A DNA stretch of 64,000 nucleotides from JBCBKL01 sp038521825 (GTDB lineage: Bacteria; Pseudomonadota; Alphaproteobacteria; Rhodobacterales; Rhodobacteraceae), in the NCBI GenBank assembly GCA_038521825.1, contig JBCBKL010000001.1, positions 62,001 to 126,000 of the forward strand, read 5' to 3'. The notes under the pieces are model-generated. The model saw only the letters and a program-made list of their open reading frames with translations, was not told the DNA's origin and ran no database searches. Numbering within the stretch: the first letter of the stretch is position 1; the number at the start of each line of letters is the position of its first letter. A program made the position numbers and the translations under genes. Positions 34,200-42,261 of this stretch are shown here, piece after piece.

Positions 34200-34250
34200 A
34201 TCCTGTCCACAACGAACGAGCGCTCCAAATGCGCCGGGACAGAGGCAGTA

Positions 34251-35348
34251 ATGATGAAAGACGGAAAGGGCGCAAAAGCGCTTCCTTTGAACAGTATTCT
34301 TGCAGGTGATTGCATCGAGGTCATGCAGTCGCTGCCAGAAGCGTCAGTCGATCTGATCTTTGCCGATCCGCCTTACAATCTGCAGCTAAAGGGCGACCTG
34401 CATCGCCCCGACAATTCCAAGGTCGATGCTGTCGATGATGAATGGGATCAGTTCACGTCATTTCGCGCCTATGACGATTTCACGTCGGCTTGGCTTCACG
34501 AGGCGCGGCGGCTGCTCAAGCCGAACGGGGCGATCTGGGTCATCGGCAGCTATCACAACATCTTTCGGGTTGGCGCGTCGCTGCAGAACGCGGGTTACTG
34601 GATTCTGAATGATGTGGTTTGGCGCAAATCGAACCCGATGCCGAACTTTCGCGGTAAACGCCTGACCAATGCCCACGAGACTATGATCTGGGCCAGCCGT
34701 GATGAGGCTGCGAAATATACCTTCAATTACGAGGCGTTAAAGGCGCTGAACGAAGGTATCCAGATGCGGTCCGACTGGGTTCTGCCGATCTGTACCGGCC
34801 ATGAGCGTCTCAAGGACGAAAAAGGCGACAAGGCGCATCCGACACAAAAACCCGAAGGTCTGTTGCATCGTGTACTGGTTGGCACAACAAATCCGGGTGA
34901 TGTTGTTCTTGACCCATTCTTTGGGACAGGCACGACAGGTGCAGTAGCCAAGATGCTGGGCCGGGAATTCATCGGGATCGAGCGCGAGTCGAGTTACCGG
35001 AAGGTCGCTGAAAAGCGGATTGCATCGGTTCGCAAGTTCGACCGCGAGGCGCTTCAGGTGAGCGCGTCAAAGCGGGCTGAACCGCGCGTGCCCTTTGGCC
35101 AGTTGGTCGAACGCGGGATGCTGCGGCCGGGCGAAGAACTCTACTCCCCTCGCGGCGCCATCGCGAAGGTGCGTGCTGATGGGACGCTGATCGGGGGCGA
35201 GATCAAGGGCTCGATCCATCAGGTTGGCGCTGCGATTGAAGGTGCCCCCAGCTGTAACGGCTGGACGTATTGGCACTTCAAACGCGAAGGCAAGACCGTA
35301 CCAATTGACGTTCTGCGCCAGCAAATACGGTCAGAGATGCAGAACTGA
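34251..35348 (+). CDS. ccrM: Cell-cycle DNA adenine methyltransferase CcrM (GANTC)
   Basis: Methylates adenine in GANTC and couples replication to gene expression in Alphaproteobacteria. The 365-residue protein is a beta-class methyltransferase: catalytic DPPYNLQLKGDLHRPDNSKV early and the SAM-binding DPFFGTGTTGAVAKMLGREF late, with KSNPMPNFRGKRLTNAHET between them. A C-terminal RAMA-type domain (about 275-360) is typical of CcrM. Two adjacent ATG codons (34251, 34254) follow GAGG. No restriction gene is near, so it is an orphan methylase. Three GANTC sites lie upstream. Confidence 0.95.
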   Translation: MMKDGKGAKALPLNSILAGDCIEVMQSLPEASVDLIFADPPYNLQLKGDLHRPDNSKVDAVDDEWDQFTSFRAYDDFTSAWLHEARRLLKPNGAIWVIGSYHNIFRVGASLQNAGYWILNDVVWRKSNPMPNFRGKRLTNAHETMIWASRDEAAKYTFNYEALKALNEGIQMRSDWVLPICTGHERLKDEKGDKAHPTQKPEGLLHRVLVGTTNPGDVVLDPFFGTGTTGAVAKMLGREFIGIERESSYRKVAEKRIASVRKFDREALQVSASKRAEPRVPFGQLVERGMLRPGEELYSPRGAIAKVRADGTLIGGEIKGSIHQVGAAIEGAPSCNGWTYWHFKREGKTVPIDVLRQQIRSEMQN

Positions 35349-35398
35349 ATTTCGAACACCGCCGGTGCCTGTGGCCTAAACCAAAGGCACTCACTTCA

Positions 35399-35426
35399 CC
35401 CCGCCTGTTCGCAGGCGGGGTTTTTT
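35399..35426 (+). terminator. Rho-independent terminator after ccrM
   Basis: A nine-base stem, CCCCGCCTG (35399-35407) with CAGGCGGGG (35412-35420), and TTCG tetraloop are followed by six T. It sits between ccrM and the convergent znuA, whose stop codon abuts it. Confidence 0.93.
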
Positions 35427-36346
35427 CATCCCGACCGGTCGGACAAACACGCCGACATCTTGTCTGCAATGCTGATCAGGAGCGATGTATAGAGGCTCGA
35501 GTTTACTGGCAGGGACGCTCCAAGGGGATCGATTACTGCTGTGTTCAGCGTGGTGGAAGCGTCAAGTGCAGCGATGATGCCGGGATCGAATTGCGGTTCC
35601 GAAAAGACGCAGTCTACGTCCAGCGCCCGCACCCGTTCCGAGACCTCGGCAATGCGCGCGGCACTTGGATCAACCGCGTCGCCCGCAGCAATCGAACCGG
35701 TTGAGGCAATTTTAAACCGCTTTTCGAAGTACTGATAGGCATCATGAAAGACGACGAAGTTTCGGTTGCGCACAGGTTCGAGCATTTCCTCGATCTCGGT
35801 CGACGCTGCATCGATCTCGGTCAGGGCAGCCAGCGCGTTCCCCTGATATGTCGCGGTGTTTTCTGGATCCTGCTCGCTTAGCGCTTCGGCAATGACGGCG
35901 ATCCAGACTTTTGCGTTTTCCGGATCGAGCCATGCATGCGGGTCCGTAGGTCCATGATCATGGTGGTCCTCGTGGTCATGATCGTGCTCGTCAAATACTG
36001 CATTGTCGCGGAATTCGTGGGTTTTGATACCATCTACGTCAAGCAGCTCAATAACCACAGCGCTAGCCGCCAGTACGTCCAGCGGCTTTTCCAAGGATGG
36101 GGTTAGGTCATGCCCGATCCAGAAAACTAGGTCTGCCTGTTCAAGCATCTGCGCCTCGGAAGGACGCATAGAGTAGTCGTGAGGTGACATGCCCGGCTGC
36201 AGGATCAGGTCGGGTGTACTAATTCCATCCATGACTCGAGCGACGAGCGAGAACACAGGAGGAATATCGGTGGCAACTTTCGGCGGGCCGGCATGCAGGG
36301 CAATAGCTGGCGTCAACGCCAAGAGTGTCGCAATGAAACGGTACAT
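35426..36346 (-). CDS. znuA: Zinc ABC transporter substrate-binding protein
   Basis: Periplasmic zinc-capturing protein of ZnuCBA. A signal peptide (MYRFIATLLALTPAIALHAG) is followed by a cluster A-1 fold with zinc-ligand histidines in LQPGMSPHDYSMRPSEAQ, DPHAWLDPENAKVW and VVFHDAYQYFEKRF. It also has the mobile His/Asp-rich loop DEHDHDHEDHHDHG that marks ZnuA rather than manganese relatives. It is divergent from zur-znuC-znuB over a gap holding a Zur-box-like palindrome. Confidence 0.96.
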   Translation of the reverse strand: MYRFIATLLALTPAIALHAGPPKVATDIPPVFSLVARVMDGISTPDLILQPGMSPHDYSMRPSEAQMLEQADLVFWIGHDLTPSLEKPLDVLAASAVVIELLDVDGIKTHEFRDNAVFDEHDHDHEDHHDHGPTDPHAWLDPENAKVWIAVIAEALSEQDPENTATYQGNALAALTEIDAASTEIEEMLEPVRNRNFVVFHDAYQYFEKRFKIASTGSIAAGDAVDPSAARIAEVSERVRALDVDCVFSEPQFDPGIIAALDASTTLNTAVIDPLGASLPVNSSLYTSLLISIADKMSACLSDRSG

Positions 36347-36390
36347 CGGGGAATTCCTCGTCCAGAACCAGAATAGATTGGGTTGTTAAT

Positions 36391-36407
36391 TGTTATACTA
36401 TATCATA
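36391..36407 (+). promoter_or_regulatory. Candidate Zur operator between znuA and zur
   Basis: TGTTATACTATATCATA is an AT-rich imperfect inverted repeat (arms TGTTATA and TATCATA) in the 87-base gap between divergent znuA and zur. It resembles Zur boxes with a GTTATA core. Position and gene content support zinc-dependent repression of both units. Matched by eye only. Confidence 0.5.
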
Positions 36408-36433
36408 TCAAGCGCTATCGGAGAATGGTGAAG

Positions 36434-36913
36434 ATGTCTATCGGTTTCACGGAACACGACCATGGGTCTTGCATCGCGGAGAGCGTTGCGAGTGTAGAAG
36501 CAGAGTGCGCAGCGAAGGGTCTGCAGCTTACGGCGGCACGACGACGAGTACTAGAGTACCTGCTGGCCGAGCATCGGGCGCTTGGTGCCTATGATATCCT
36601 CGACAAGCTTCGGAAGGATGGGCTTGGGTCGCAGCCGCCGGTGGCCTACCGCGCCTTGGATTTTCTTATCGCCAACGGGTTTGCTCACCGGATCGAACAC
36701 CTGAATGCCTTTGTCGCCTGCACCCATCCCGGGCAGGCGCATGATCCGGCCTTTCTGATCTGCAAGGAATGCGATGCGGTGGCAGAGACCCAAATAGAGC
36801 CTGTGAAGAGCGATCTTGACGAAACGGCGCGTGATGCGGGTTTCCGGCTTGACCGGGCGGTCGTTGAAGCGGAAGGGCTTTGCCCCAAGTGCCAGCTGGA
36901 TGACCCGAAATGA
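36434..36913 (+). CDS. zur: Zinc uptake regulator Zur (Fur family)
   Basis: Represses zinc-uptake genes when zinc is plentiful. The 159-residue protein has a Fur winged helix (LTAARRRVLEYLLAEHRALG, VAYRALDFLIANGFAHRIE) and a structural zinc site formed by C110/C113 (LICKECD) and C150/C153 (LCPKCQ). Ligands for regulatory zinc lie around ACTHPGQAHD. An in-frame ATG at 36425 is an alternative start; no strong ribosome binding site decides between them. Its stop overlaps the znuC start (ATGA). Confidence 0.93.
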   Translation: MSIGFTEHDHGSCIAESVASVEAECAAKGLQLTAARRRVLEYLLAEHRALGAYDILDKLRKDGLGSQPPVAYRALDFLIANGFAHRIEHLNAFVACTHPGQAHDPAFLICKECDAVAETQIEPVKSDLDETARDAGFRLDRAVVEAEGLCPKCQLDDPK

Positions 36914-37644
36914 CAGCGCTCATTCGCGCGACTGATCTGAGCGTTCAGGTCGGCGGGCGCAGTGTGCTGGCCGATGTCAGCATGACGGTCAATGCCGGAG
37001 AAATCGTCACGATCGTAGGACCAAATGGATCTGGAAAATCCACCTTGCTTCGCACGATTGTCGGTGCGCTTGCTCCAACGCAGGGGACGATTTGGGCCAA
37101 GGACGGTTTGCGGATCGGGTACGTGCCGCAGATGCTGCACATCGATCCCACCTTGCCCTTGACCGTTGCGCGTTTTCTCAATCTGCCACACCGGGTTAGC
37201 ATTCAATCCGTTTCCGACGCGCTTGAACAGGCCGGGGCTGCGGGCTTGGATCGCAGACAGATGTCGGCCCTTTCGGGTGGTCAGTTCCAGCGCGTTCTCC
37301 TCGCCCGGGCATTGTTGAACACACCGGATATTCTGATCCTGGATGAGGGGACCCAGGGACTGGATCAGCCCGGAGCCGTCGCATTCTATCGGCGCATCGA
37401 GGACGTGCGGCGTGAAATGGGCTGCGGTATCCTTATGGTCAGTCATGAACTGCACGTGGTCATGGCGGCGTCTGATCGTGTGATCTGTCTCAATGGTCAC
37501 GTCTGTTGCCAGGGGTCCCCAGAACATGTGGCTTCGGCGCCAGAGTATCGTGCCTTGTTCGGGCCCGGAACGCAGGGTGCGCTCGCCCTTTACCGTCACG
37601 AACATAACCACAGCCATGATCATCTGAACGAGGCCGCAGAGTGA
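36910..37644 (+). CDS. znuC: Zinc ABC transporter ATP-binding protein
   Basis: ATPase subunit of the zinc importer, 244 residues. Walker A is GPNGSGKST, the signature is LSGGQFQRVLLARAL, and the Walker B region is ILILDEGTQGLDQPG, with Gly in place of the usual Pro after DE. The switch histidine is in VSHELHVVM. The C-terminus is His-rich (YRHEHNHSHDHLNEA), as in many ZnuC. Translationally coupled at both ends with zur and znuB. Confidence 0.95.
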   Translation: MTALIRATDLSVQVGGRSVLADVSMTVNAGEIVTIVGPNGSGKSTLLRTIVGALAPTQGTIWAKDGLRIGYVPQMLHIDPTLPLTVARFLNLPHRVSIQSVSDALEQAGAAGLDRRQMSALSGGQFQRVLLARALLNTPDILILDEGTQGLDQPGAVAFYRRIEDVRREMGCGILMVSHELHVVMAASDRVICLNGHVCCQGSPEHVASAPEYRALFGPGTQGALALYRHEHNHSHDHLNEAAE

Positions 37645-38444
37645 GCATCCTCGACAGTTTCATGGTTCGGGCCGCGCTTGCGGGTGTCGGCGTCGCCTTG
37701 GCGGCCGGACCGCTTGGATGCTTTGTGGTGTGGCGCCGCATGGCCTATTTCGGTGATGCAACGGCGCATGCCGCCATCCTTGGCGTCGCGTTGTCTCTGG
37801 CATTCTCAACCTCGGTTTTCTTTGGCGTGCTCGCCGTATGCTTAGTGATGGCGATGGTCGTCGTGAGCCTGTCGGAGCGCGGCTTTGCTATGGACACGTT
37901 GCTCGGTGTCATGGCGCATTCCGCATTGGCCTTCGGATTGGTCGCTGTTTCTTTCCTGTCCGGGGTCCGCGTCGATCTCAACGCTTACCTATTCGGTGAC
38001 ATTCTGGCCGTCACCCGGTCCGATCTGATGGTGATATGGGGCGCGGCGCTGGCCGTTCTTTTGTTGCTGTCCTGGCGATGGTCGGCCTTGCTGGCGTCCA
38101 CGCTCAATCCCGATCTTGCCCGAGCGGCGGGTATCGACCCGCGCCACGAAAAGCTGGTGCTTACGCTGACCCTTGCTCTTGTGGTCGCTGTTGCGATCAA
38201 GGTGGTCGGAGCGCTTTTGATTACCGCGCTTCTGATTATCCCCGCGGCTGCCTCGCGCCCCTTTGTGGAAACACCGGAACGGATGGGGATTGTCGCCACG
38301 GCCATTGCCAGCGTCTCGGTTTTGGCGGGCCTGCAGGCTTCCTACCACTTCGACACACCGGCTGGGCCGACGATTGTGTGCTGTGCGGCGGGTTTGTTCT
38401 TGCTGAGCAGCGGATTGGGTTCATCCAGGATACTCCGGGGCTGA
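37641..38444 (+). CDS. znuB: Zinc ABC transporter permease
   Basis: Membrane subunit of the zinc importer, 267 residues with about eight transmembrane segments. Family blocks include GPLGCFVVWRRMAYFGDATA, AHAAILGVAL, YLFGDILAVTRSDL and KVVGALLITALLIIPAAASR. Start is GTG at 37641, overlapping the znuC stop as GTGA. It converges with the IclR regulator after 21 bases. Confidence 0.95.
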   Translation: MSILDSFMVRAALAGVGVALAAGPLGCFVVWRRMAYFGDATAHAAILGVALSLAFSTSVFFGVLAVCLVMAMVVVSLSERGFAMDTLLGVMAHSALAFGLVAVSFLSGVRVDLNAYLFGDILAVTRSDLMVIWGAALAVLLLLSWRWSALLASTLNPDLARAAGIDPRHEKLVLTLTLALVVAVAIKVVGALLITALLIIPAAASRPFVETPERMGIVATAIASVSVLAGLQASYHFDTPAGPTIVCCAAGLFLLSSGLGSSRILRG

Positions 38445-38465
38445 CCCGGCGAAGGACAGACCAAT

Positions 38466-39239
38466 TCAAACGTGGTCTTCGGCGAACAGCGCGCTGCGTA
38501 TGCGCAGCGCGGCATCCTGCAGCACCTCTTTGTGTCCGACGACGTCGGCCATGCTTATCCGCTGTATCGGCCCATGAACTGCCAAAGCCGCTACGAAGCG
38601 GCCGCTTATGTCCGTCACCGGAACCGCCATCGCCACCATCCCTTCCACGAATTCTTGGCGATCCAGCGAGAAACCCACGCTGGCGATCTCGGCCAGTTCC
38701 TTGAGCAGGGCCCCGGCATTGGTGTGGGTGTGGGTCGTCAGACCTTCAAGCTTGATAGACATGACAAACTCTCGTCGTGCGCGTGGGGGCAGACTCGCCA
38801 TGAAACACTTGCCGCTTGCTGTGCAGTGGAAGGGCACATGCGTACCGATAGGCAGCTGCACACGAAAGGGCCAATCCGTTTCGACCCGATCCAGATAGCT
38901 CATGCCATCATCCTCAGGCACGACAAAGTTGACCGTCTCGCGAACCACGCTCGCGACTTCGATCAGAATCTGGTGGCGGGAGATATGGGACCGGGAATTG
39001 TGCAGCAGGCCCGCGCCTAGGTTACGCAAGCGCCGCGCGGCCTGATACCGTTTCGAGTTACCATGCCGTGACAGGAACCCTTCGCGTTCAAGCGTGGCGC
39101 ACAGCCGATGTACGGTCTGTTTTGGCAATCCAAGGCTCTGGTTTATCTCGGTCGCCGTCAGCGGCTGGTCGCTGCGCCCGAGCACTTCGAGGATCAGCAG
39201 CGCTCGCAGATTTGTCGGTATCCTATCGGGCTCGTTCAC
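38466..39239 (-). CDS. IclR family transcriptional regulator
   Basis: A 257-residue regulator. It has an N-terminal winged HTH (LTATEINQSLGLPKQTVHRL, about 28-50) and a C-terminal IclR effector domain with GTHVPFHCTASGKCFMASLP, GFSLDRQEFVEGMVAMAVPV and FVAALAVHGPIQR. Start is GTG at 39239 with GGAT upstream. It is divergent from the GMC oxidoreductase gene across 110 bases, so it most likely controls the following catabolic and TRAP genes. Effector unknown; a substrate or intermediate of that locus is expected. Confidence 0.92.
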   Translation of the reverse strand: MNEPDRIPTNLRALLILEVLGRSDQPLTATEINQSLGLPKQTVHRLCATLEREGFLSRHGNSKRYQAARRLRNLGAGLLHNSRSHISRHQILIEVASVVRETVNFVVPEDDGMSYLDRVETDWPFRVQLPIGTHVPFHCTASGKCFMASLPPRARREFVMSIKLEGLTTHTHTNAGALLKELAEIASVGFSLDRQEFVEGMVAMAVPVTDISGRFVAALAVHGPIQRISMADVVGHKEVLQDAALRIRSALFAEDHV

Positions 39240-39349
39240 CGGATCCGGCCGGTTTGTGATTTCGCGATTGTTTTCATTGAGAATCGATGTAGCGTAACCA
39301 ATCGGTAAAAATCGAGAGGAAAAGTCTCATTTTTTGACATTTTGTGTTC

Positions 39350-40951
39350 ATGGAGTTCGATTTCATCATAATCGGTGCCGGGTCCGCCGGATGCGCACTG
39401 GCAAATCGGCTGTCAGCGGATGGACGATTCACTGTCGCTTTGCTTGAGGCTGGACCGCCCGATCGGAGCCCTTGGATCCATATCCCGGTCGGTTACTTCC
39501 GCACGATGGGAAACCCCAACACGGACTGGTGTTACAGGACCGAAGCCGATGACGGGATTGCGGGCCGATCCATCCCATGGCCCCGAGGACGAGTGCTGGG
39601 CGGGTCGAGTTCTATCAACGGGCTGCTTTATGTGAGAGGCCAACCCCAGGATTTCGATGGCTGGGCCCAGATGGGGTGCACCGGATGGTCATGGGACGGT
39701 GTGCTGCCCTATTTCCGGCGCGCCGAGACATGGAAGGGCCCAAACGGTACCGATTTGCGCGGCACTGACGGGCCACTTTCGGTACAAACCTCGCGGTTGC
39801 GTCGCGAAATAGTCGACCATTGGGTAGATGCAGCAGTTGCTGCGGGTTACCGGCGTACCGAAGATTACAACGACTACGATCAAGAGGGCGTTGGCTACTT
39901 CCAACTGACAATGACTGGTGGGCGCCGTTGTTCATCGGCCGTCGCCTATCTGAGGCCGGCCCGGGATCGGCAAAACCTGGAAATCCTGACCAACGCCCAA
40001 GTCGAAAAGATCCTGTTGCTTGACGGCAGAGCAGAAACTGTGCGCGCGAAGATCAACGGCGTCCAAAAGGATATCAAGGCCCGGCGCGAAATCATCCTGA
40101 GTGCGGGCGCAATCGGTTCACCTCAAATTCTGATGCTGTCGGGGGTCGGTGACGCCGCCAAACTCAAGCCGCACGGCATCGATGTTGTGAAAGAGCTCAA
40201 AGGCGTCGGAAAGAACCTGCAGGATCACTTGCAGGCGCGCCCGGTCTTCAAGACCGACCTGAGTACTATCAATGTGGAAACCGACAATCTGTTCAAGCAG
40301 GCGGCCATTGCAGCGCAATACGCGTTTACCCGTTCTGGCCCGATGACGATGGCTGCAAGCCTCGGCACAGGGTTCCTGCGTACCGAACCGCACCTGGAAA
40401 CACCCGATATCCAGTTTCATATACAGCCTTTTAGCGCCGAAAGCCCAAGCGAGGGACCCCATTCCTTTTCCGCGTTCACAGCGTCGGTCCTTCAGCTCAG
40501 ACCGGAAAGCGCAGGCCATCTTGAGCTGAAATCGGCCCGGATGGAGGATCATCCTGCGATCCACCCGAATTATCTGGCGACTGACACCGATTGCCGGACG
40601 ATCGTCAAGGGCATCCAGGTGGCACGGCGCATCGCCCAGTACGATCCCCTGAAATCCCACGTCCTTGAAGAACATTCTCCGGGACCGGGCGTCGCAATCG
40701 ACGACGAGGAAGGATTGCTTGATTGGGCCCGGCGTACAGCGGTCACGATCTATCACCCCACCGGGACCTGCAAAATGGGGACTGACAGCATGGCGGTGGT
40801 GGATCCAAGGCTTCGCGTGCACGGCATCGAGGGCCTGAGAGTTGCAGACGCTTCTATCATGCCTCGCATTACCAGCGGTAACACCAACGCGCCGGCCATC
40901 ATGATTGGCGAGAAAGCAAGTGACATGATTTTGGAGGATGCGGTCGCATGA
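39350..40951 (+). CDS. GMC family FAD-dependent oxidoreductase
   Basis: A 533-residue flavoprotein of the choline dehydrogenase type that oxidises an alcohol. The FAD-binding start is FIIIGAGSAGCALANRLS, followed by WPRGRVLGGSSSINGLLYVR and LSAGAIGSPQILMLSGVGDA. The active-site histidine and end motifs are YHPTGTCKMG and PRITSGNTNAPAIMIGEKAS. No ribosome binding site is evident before the ATG at 39350, but the FAD motif starts at once, so the start is right. It is the first gene of the TRAP/HpsN-like locus. The substrate is unknown; a C3 diol or its sulfonate derivative fits the context. Confidence 0.93.
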   Translation: MEFDFIIIGAGSAGCALANRLSADGRFTVALLEAGPPDRSPWIHIPVGYFRTMGNPNTDWCYRTEADDGIAGRSIPWPRGRVLGGSSSINGLLYVRGQPQDFDGWAQMGCTGWSWDGVLPYFRRAETWKGPNGTDLRGTDGPLSVQTSRLRREIVDHWVDAAVAAGYRRTEDYNDYDQEGVGYFQLTMTGGRRCSSAVAYLRPARDRQNLEILTNAQVEKILLLDGRAETVRAKINGVQKDIKARREIILSAGAIGSPQILMLSGVGDAAKLKPHGIDVVKELKGVGKNLQDHLQARPVFKTDLSTINVETDNLFKQAAIAAQYAFTRSGPMTMAASLGTGFLRTEPHLETPDIQFHIQPFSAESPSEGPHSFSAFTASVLQLRPESAGHLELKSARMEDHPAIHPNYLATDTDCRTIVKGIQVARRIAQYDPLKSHVLEEHSPGPGVAIDDEEGLLDWARRTAVTIYHPTGTCKMGTDSMAVVDPRLRVHGIEGLRVADASIMPRITSGNTNAPAIMIGEKASDMILEDAVA

Positions 40952-41089
40952 CCAAAACATTGGCAAGCGAGCCGATCATCGGAGAGGAGATCGAAAAGCA
41001 CCTCTGACACGACTTCGCCCGGGGACCCGCCTTCGCCCTTGGGAGAGAAAACAAAAAGACAGAAGGCAACCGATTCAGGGAGGAACTGA

Positions 41090-42184
41090 ATGTTGAATCT
41101 TAAAACTCTGGCTTGCGGGGCACTTGCTCTCGCAATGACGGCATCGGGCGCCTTGGCCGAGACCGTGATCCGCGTGCAGTCGGTGATCCCGGCGCAGGCG
41201 GACGAAGTTACCATGCTCAACGAGTTTGCTGCTGATGTTGCGGCTCTGACCGACGGCGAGGTGAAAATTGAGGTGCTGCCCGCTGGTGCCGTTGTGGGTG
41301 TTCGCGAAACGCTTGACGCTGTCGACAGCGGTTTGATCGAAGGTGGTTTTGCCTGGACCCACTATTGGTCGGGTAAGCATCCAGCAGCCATGCTCTTTGG
41401 TTCGCCGGTGGCAGGTGCCGGTGTTGGCATCGACAACATCGCCTTTATCAGCTGGTTCCAGTACGGTGGCGGTAAAGAGCTTTATGACCAGCTTTGGGAT
41501 GAGATGGGCGTAAATGTCAAAGGCTTCATGCTGCAGCCTGTGGGCCCAGAGGCGCTGGGCTGGTTCAAAGAGCCGATCGCGTCGATGGATGACTTCCGCA
41601 AGTATCGTTTCCGGACACCGCCGGGGATTCCGGGTCAGACCTACAAAGACATCGGTGTGGCATCGGTCGCTATGGGTGGCGGGGATATCCTCCCGGCGCT
41701 TGAGAAAGGCACGATCGATGCGGCCGAGTGGTGCTGCCCAAAGCCGGATTCGGTCTTCGGCTTCCACAAAGTGCTCAAGCACTACTATCTGCAGGGTCTG
41801 CACCAGGTCGTAGTGAATGCTGACCTTTATATCAACAAGGATGTCTATAACTCGCTCACGCCGCTGCAGCAGAAAGCGCTTGAGGTTGCCGCTAACGCAT
41901 CCCTGTCCAAGGCAATGTCGTATCGGATCTACGAGAACGGCAAGGCGCTCAAAGACCTGACCGAGAACCACGGGGTTATCCTTCACGACACGCCCGAGGA
42001 TTACTTCGTTCAGTACATGGAGGCTGCAAAGGCGTCGCTTGAGAAGAACGCTGCAGAGAACGCCTTCTTTGCGGAAGTTTGGCAAAGCCAGAGGGATTTT
42101 GCGGAGATTGCTGTACCGTTCTGGGCAGGTGCACAGACGTCGAACGCAAATCTCGGCAGGGCCTTCGCCGATAGCCTCAAGTAA
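41090..42184 (+). CDS. TRAP transporter substrate-binding protein (TakP-like)
   Basis: Periplasmic receptor of a TRAP transporter, 364 residues. It starts with a signal peptide (LACGALALAMTASGALA, cleaved near ETVIRVQS). Mature-domain blocks include FRKYRFRTPPGIPGQTYKD and GTIDAAEWCCPKPD, as in the TakP/2-oxo-acid-binding branch, whose members often bind carboxylates or sulfonates. GGAGGAACTGA precedes the ATG. It is followed by a hairpin and the fused permease. Ligand inferred from the locus only. Confidence 0.92.
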   Translation: MLNLKTLACGALALAMTASGALAETVIRVQSVIPAQADEVTMLNEFAADVAALTDGEVKIEVLPAGAVVGVRETLDAVDSGLIEGGFAWTHYWSGKHPAAMLFGSPVAGAGVGIDNIAFISWFQYGGGKELYDQLWDEMGVNVKGFMLQPVGPEALGWFKEPIASMDDFRKYRFRTPPGIPGQTYKDIGVASVAMGGGDILPALEKGTIDAAEWCCPKPDSVFGFHKVLKHYYLQGLHQVVVNADLYINKDVYNSLTPLQQKALEVAANASLSKAMSYRIYENGKALKDLTENHGVILHDTPEDYFVQYMEAAKASLEKNAAENAFFAEVWQSQRDFAEIAVPFWAGAQTSNANLGRAFADSLK

Positions 42185-42200
42185 GTCCGACAACAATAAG

Positions 42201-42228
42201 AAAGCTCCGGCCTTAGTGCCGGGGCTTT
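42201..42228 (+). promoter_or_regulatory. Intercistronic hairpin between TRAP receptor and permease
   Basis: An 11-bp stem, AAAGCTCCGGC (42201-42211) with GCCGGGGCTTT (42218-42228), has a six-base loop and no long T-tract after it. Such hairpins often protect the receptor mRNA or partly terminate, giving more receptor than permease. Effect here is inferred. Confidence 0.7.
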
Positions 42229-42261
42229 GATAACAATAAAACGGCTGCAGGGACGGATAGA

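Noticed and set aside
39334..39339. TTGACA resembling a -35 box before the GMC gene
   Set aside because: It lies only ten bases before the start codon, so the transcript would begin inside the gene.
41075..42196. 373-residue frame antisense to the TRAP receptor
   Set aside because: Opposite a firmly identified gene; no domain recognised.
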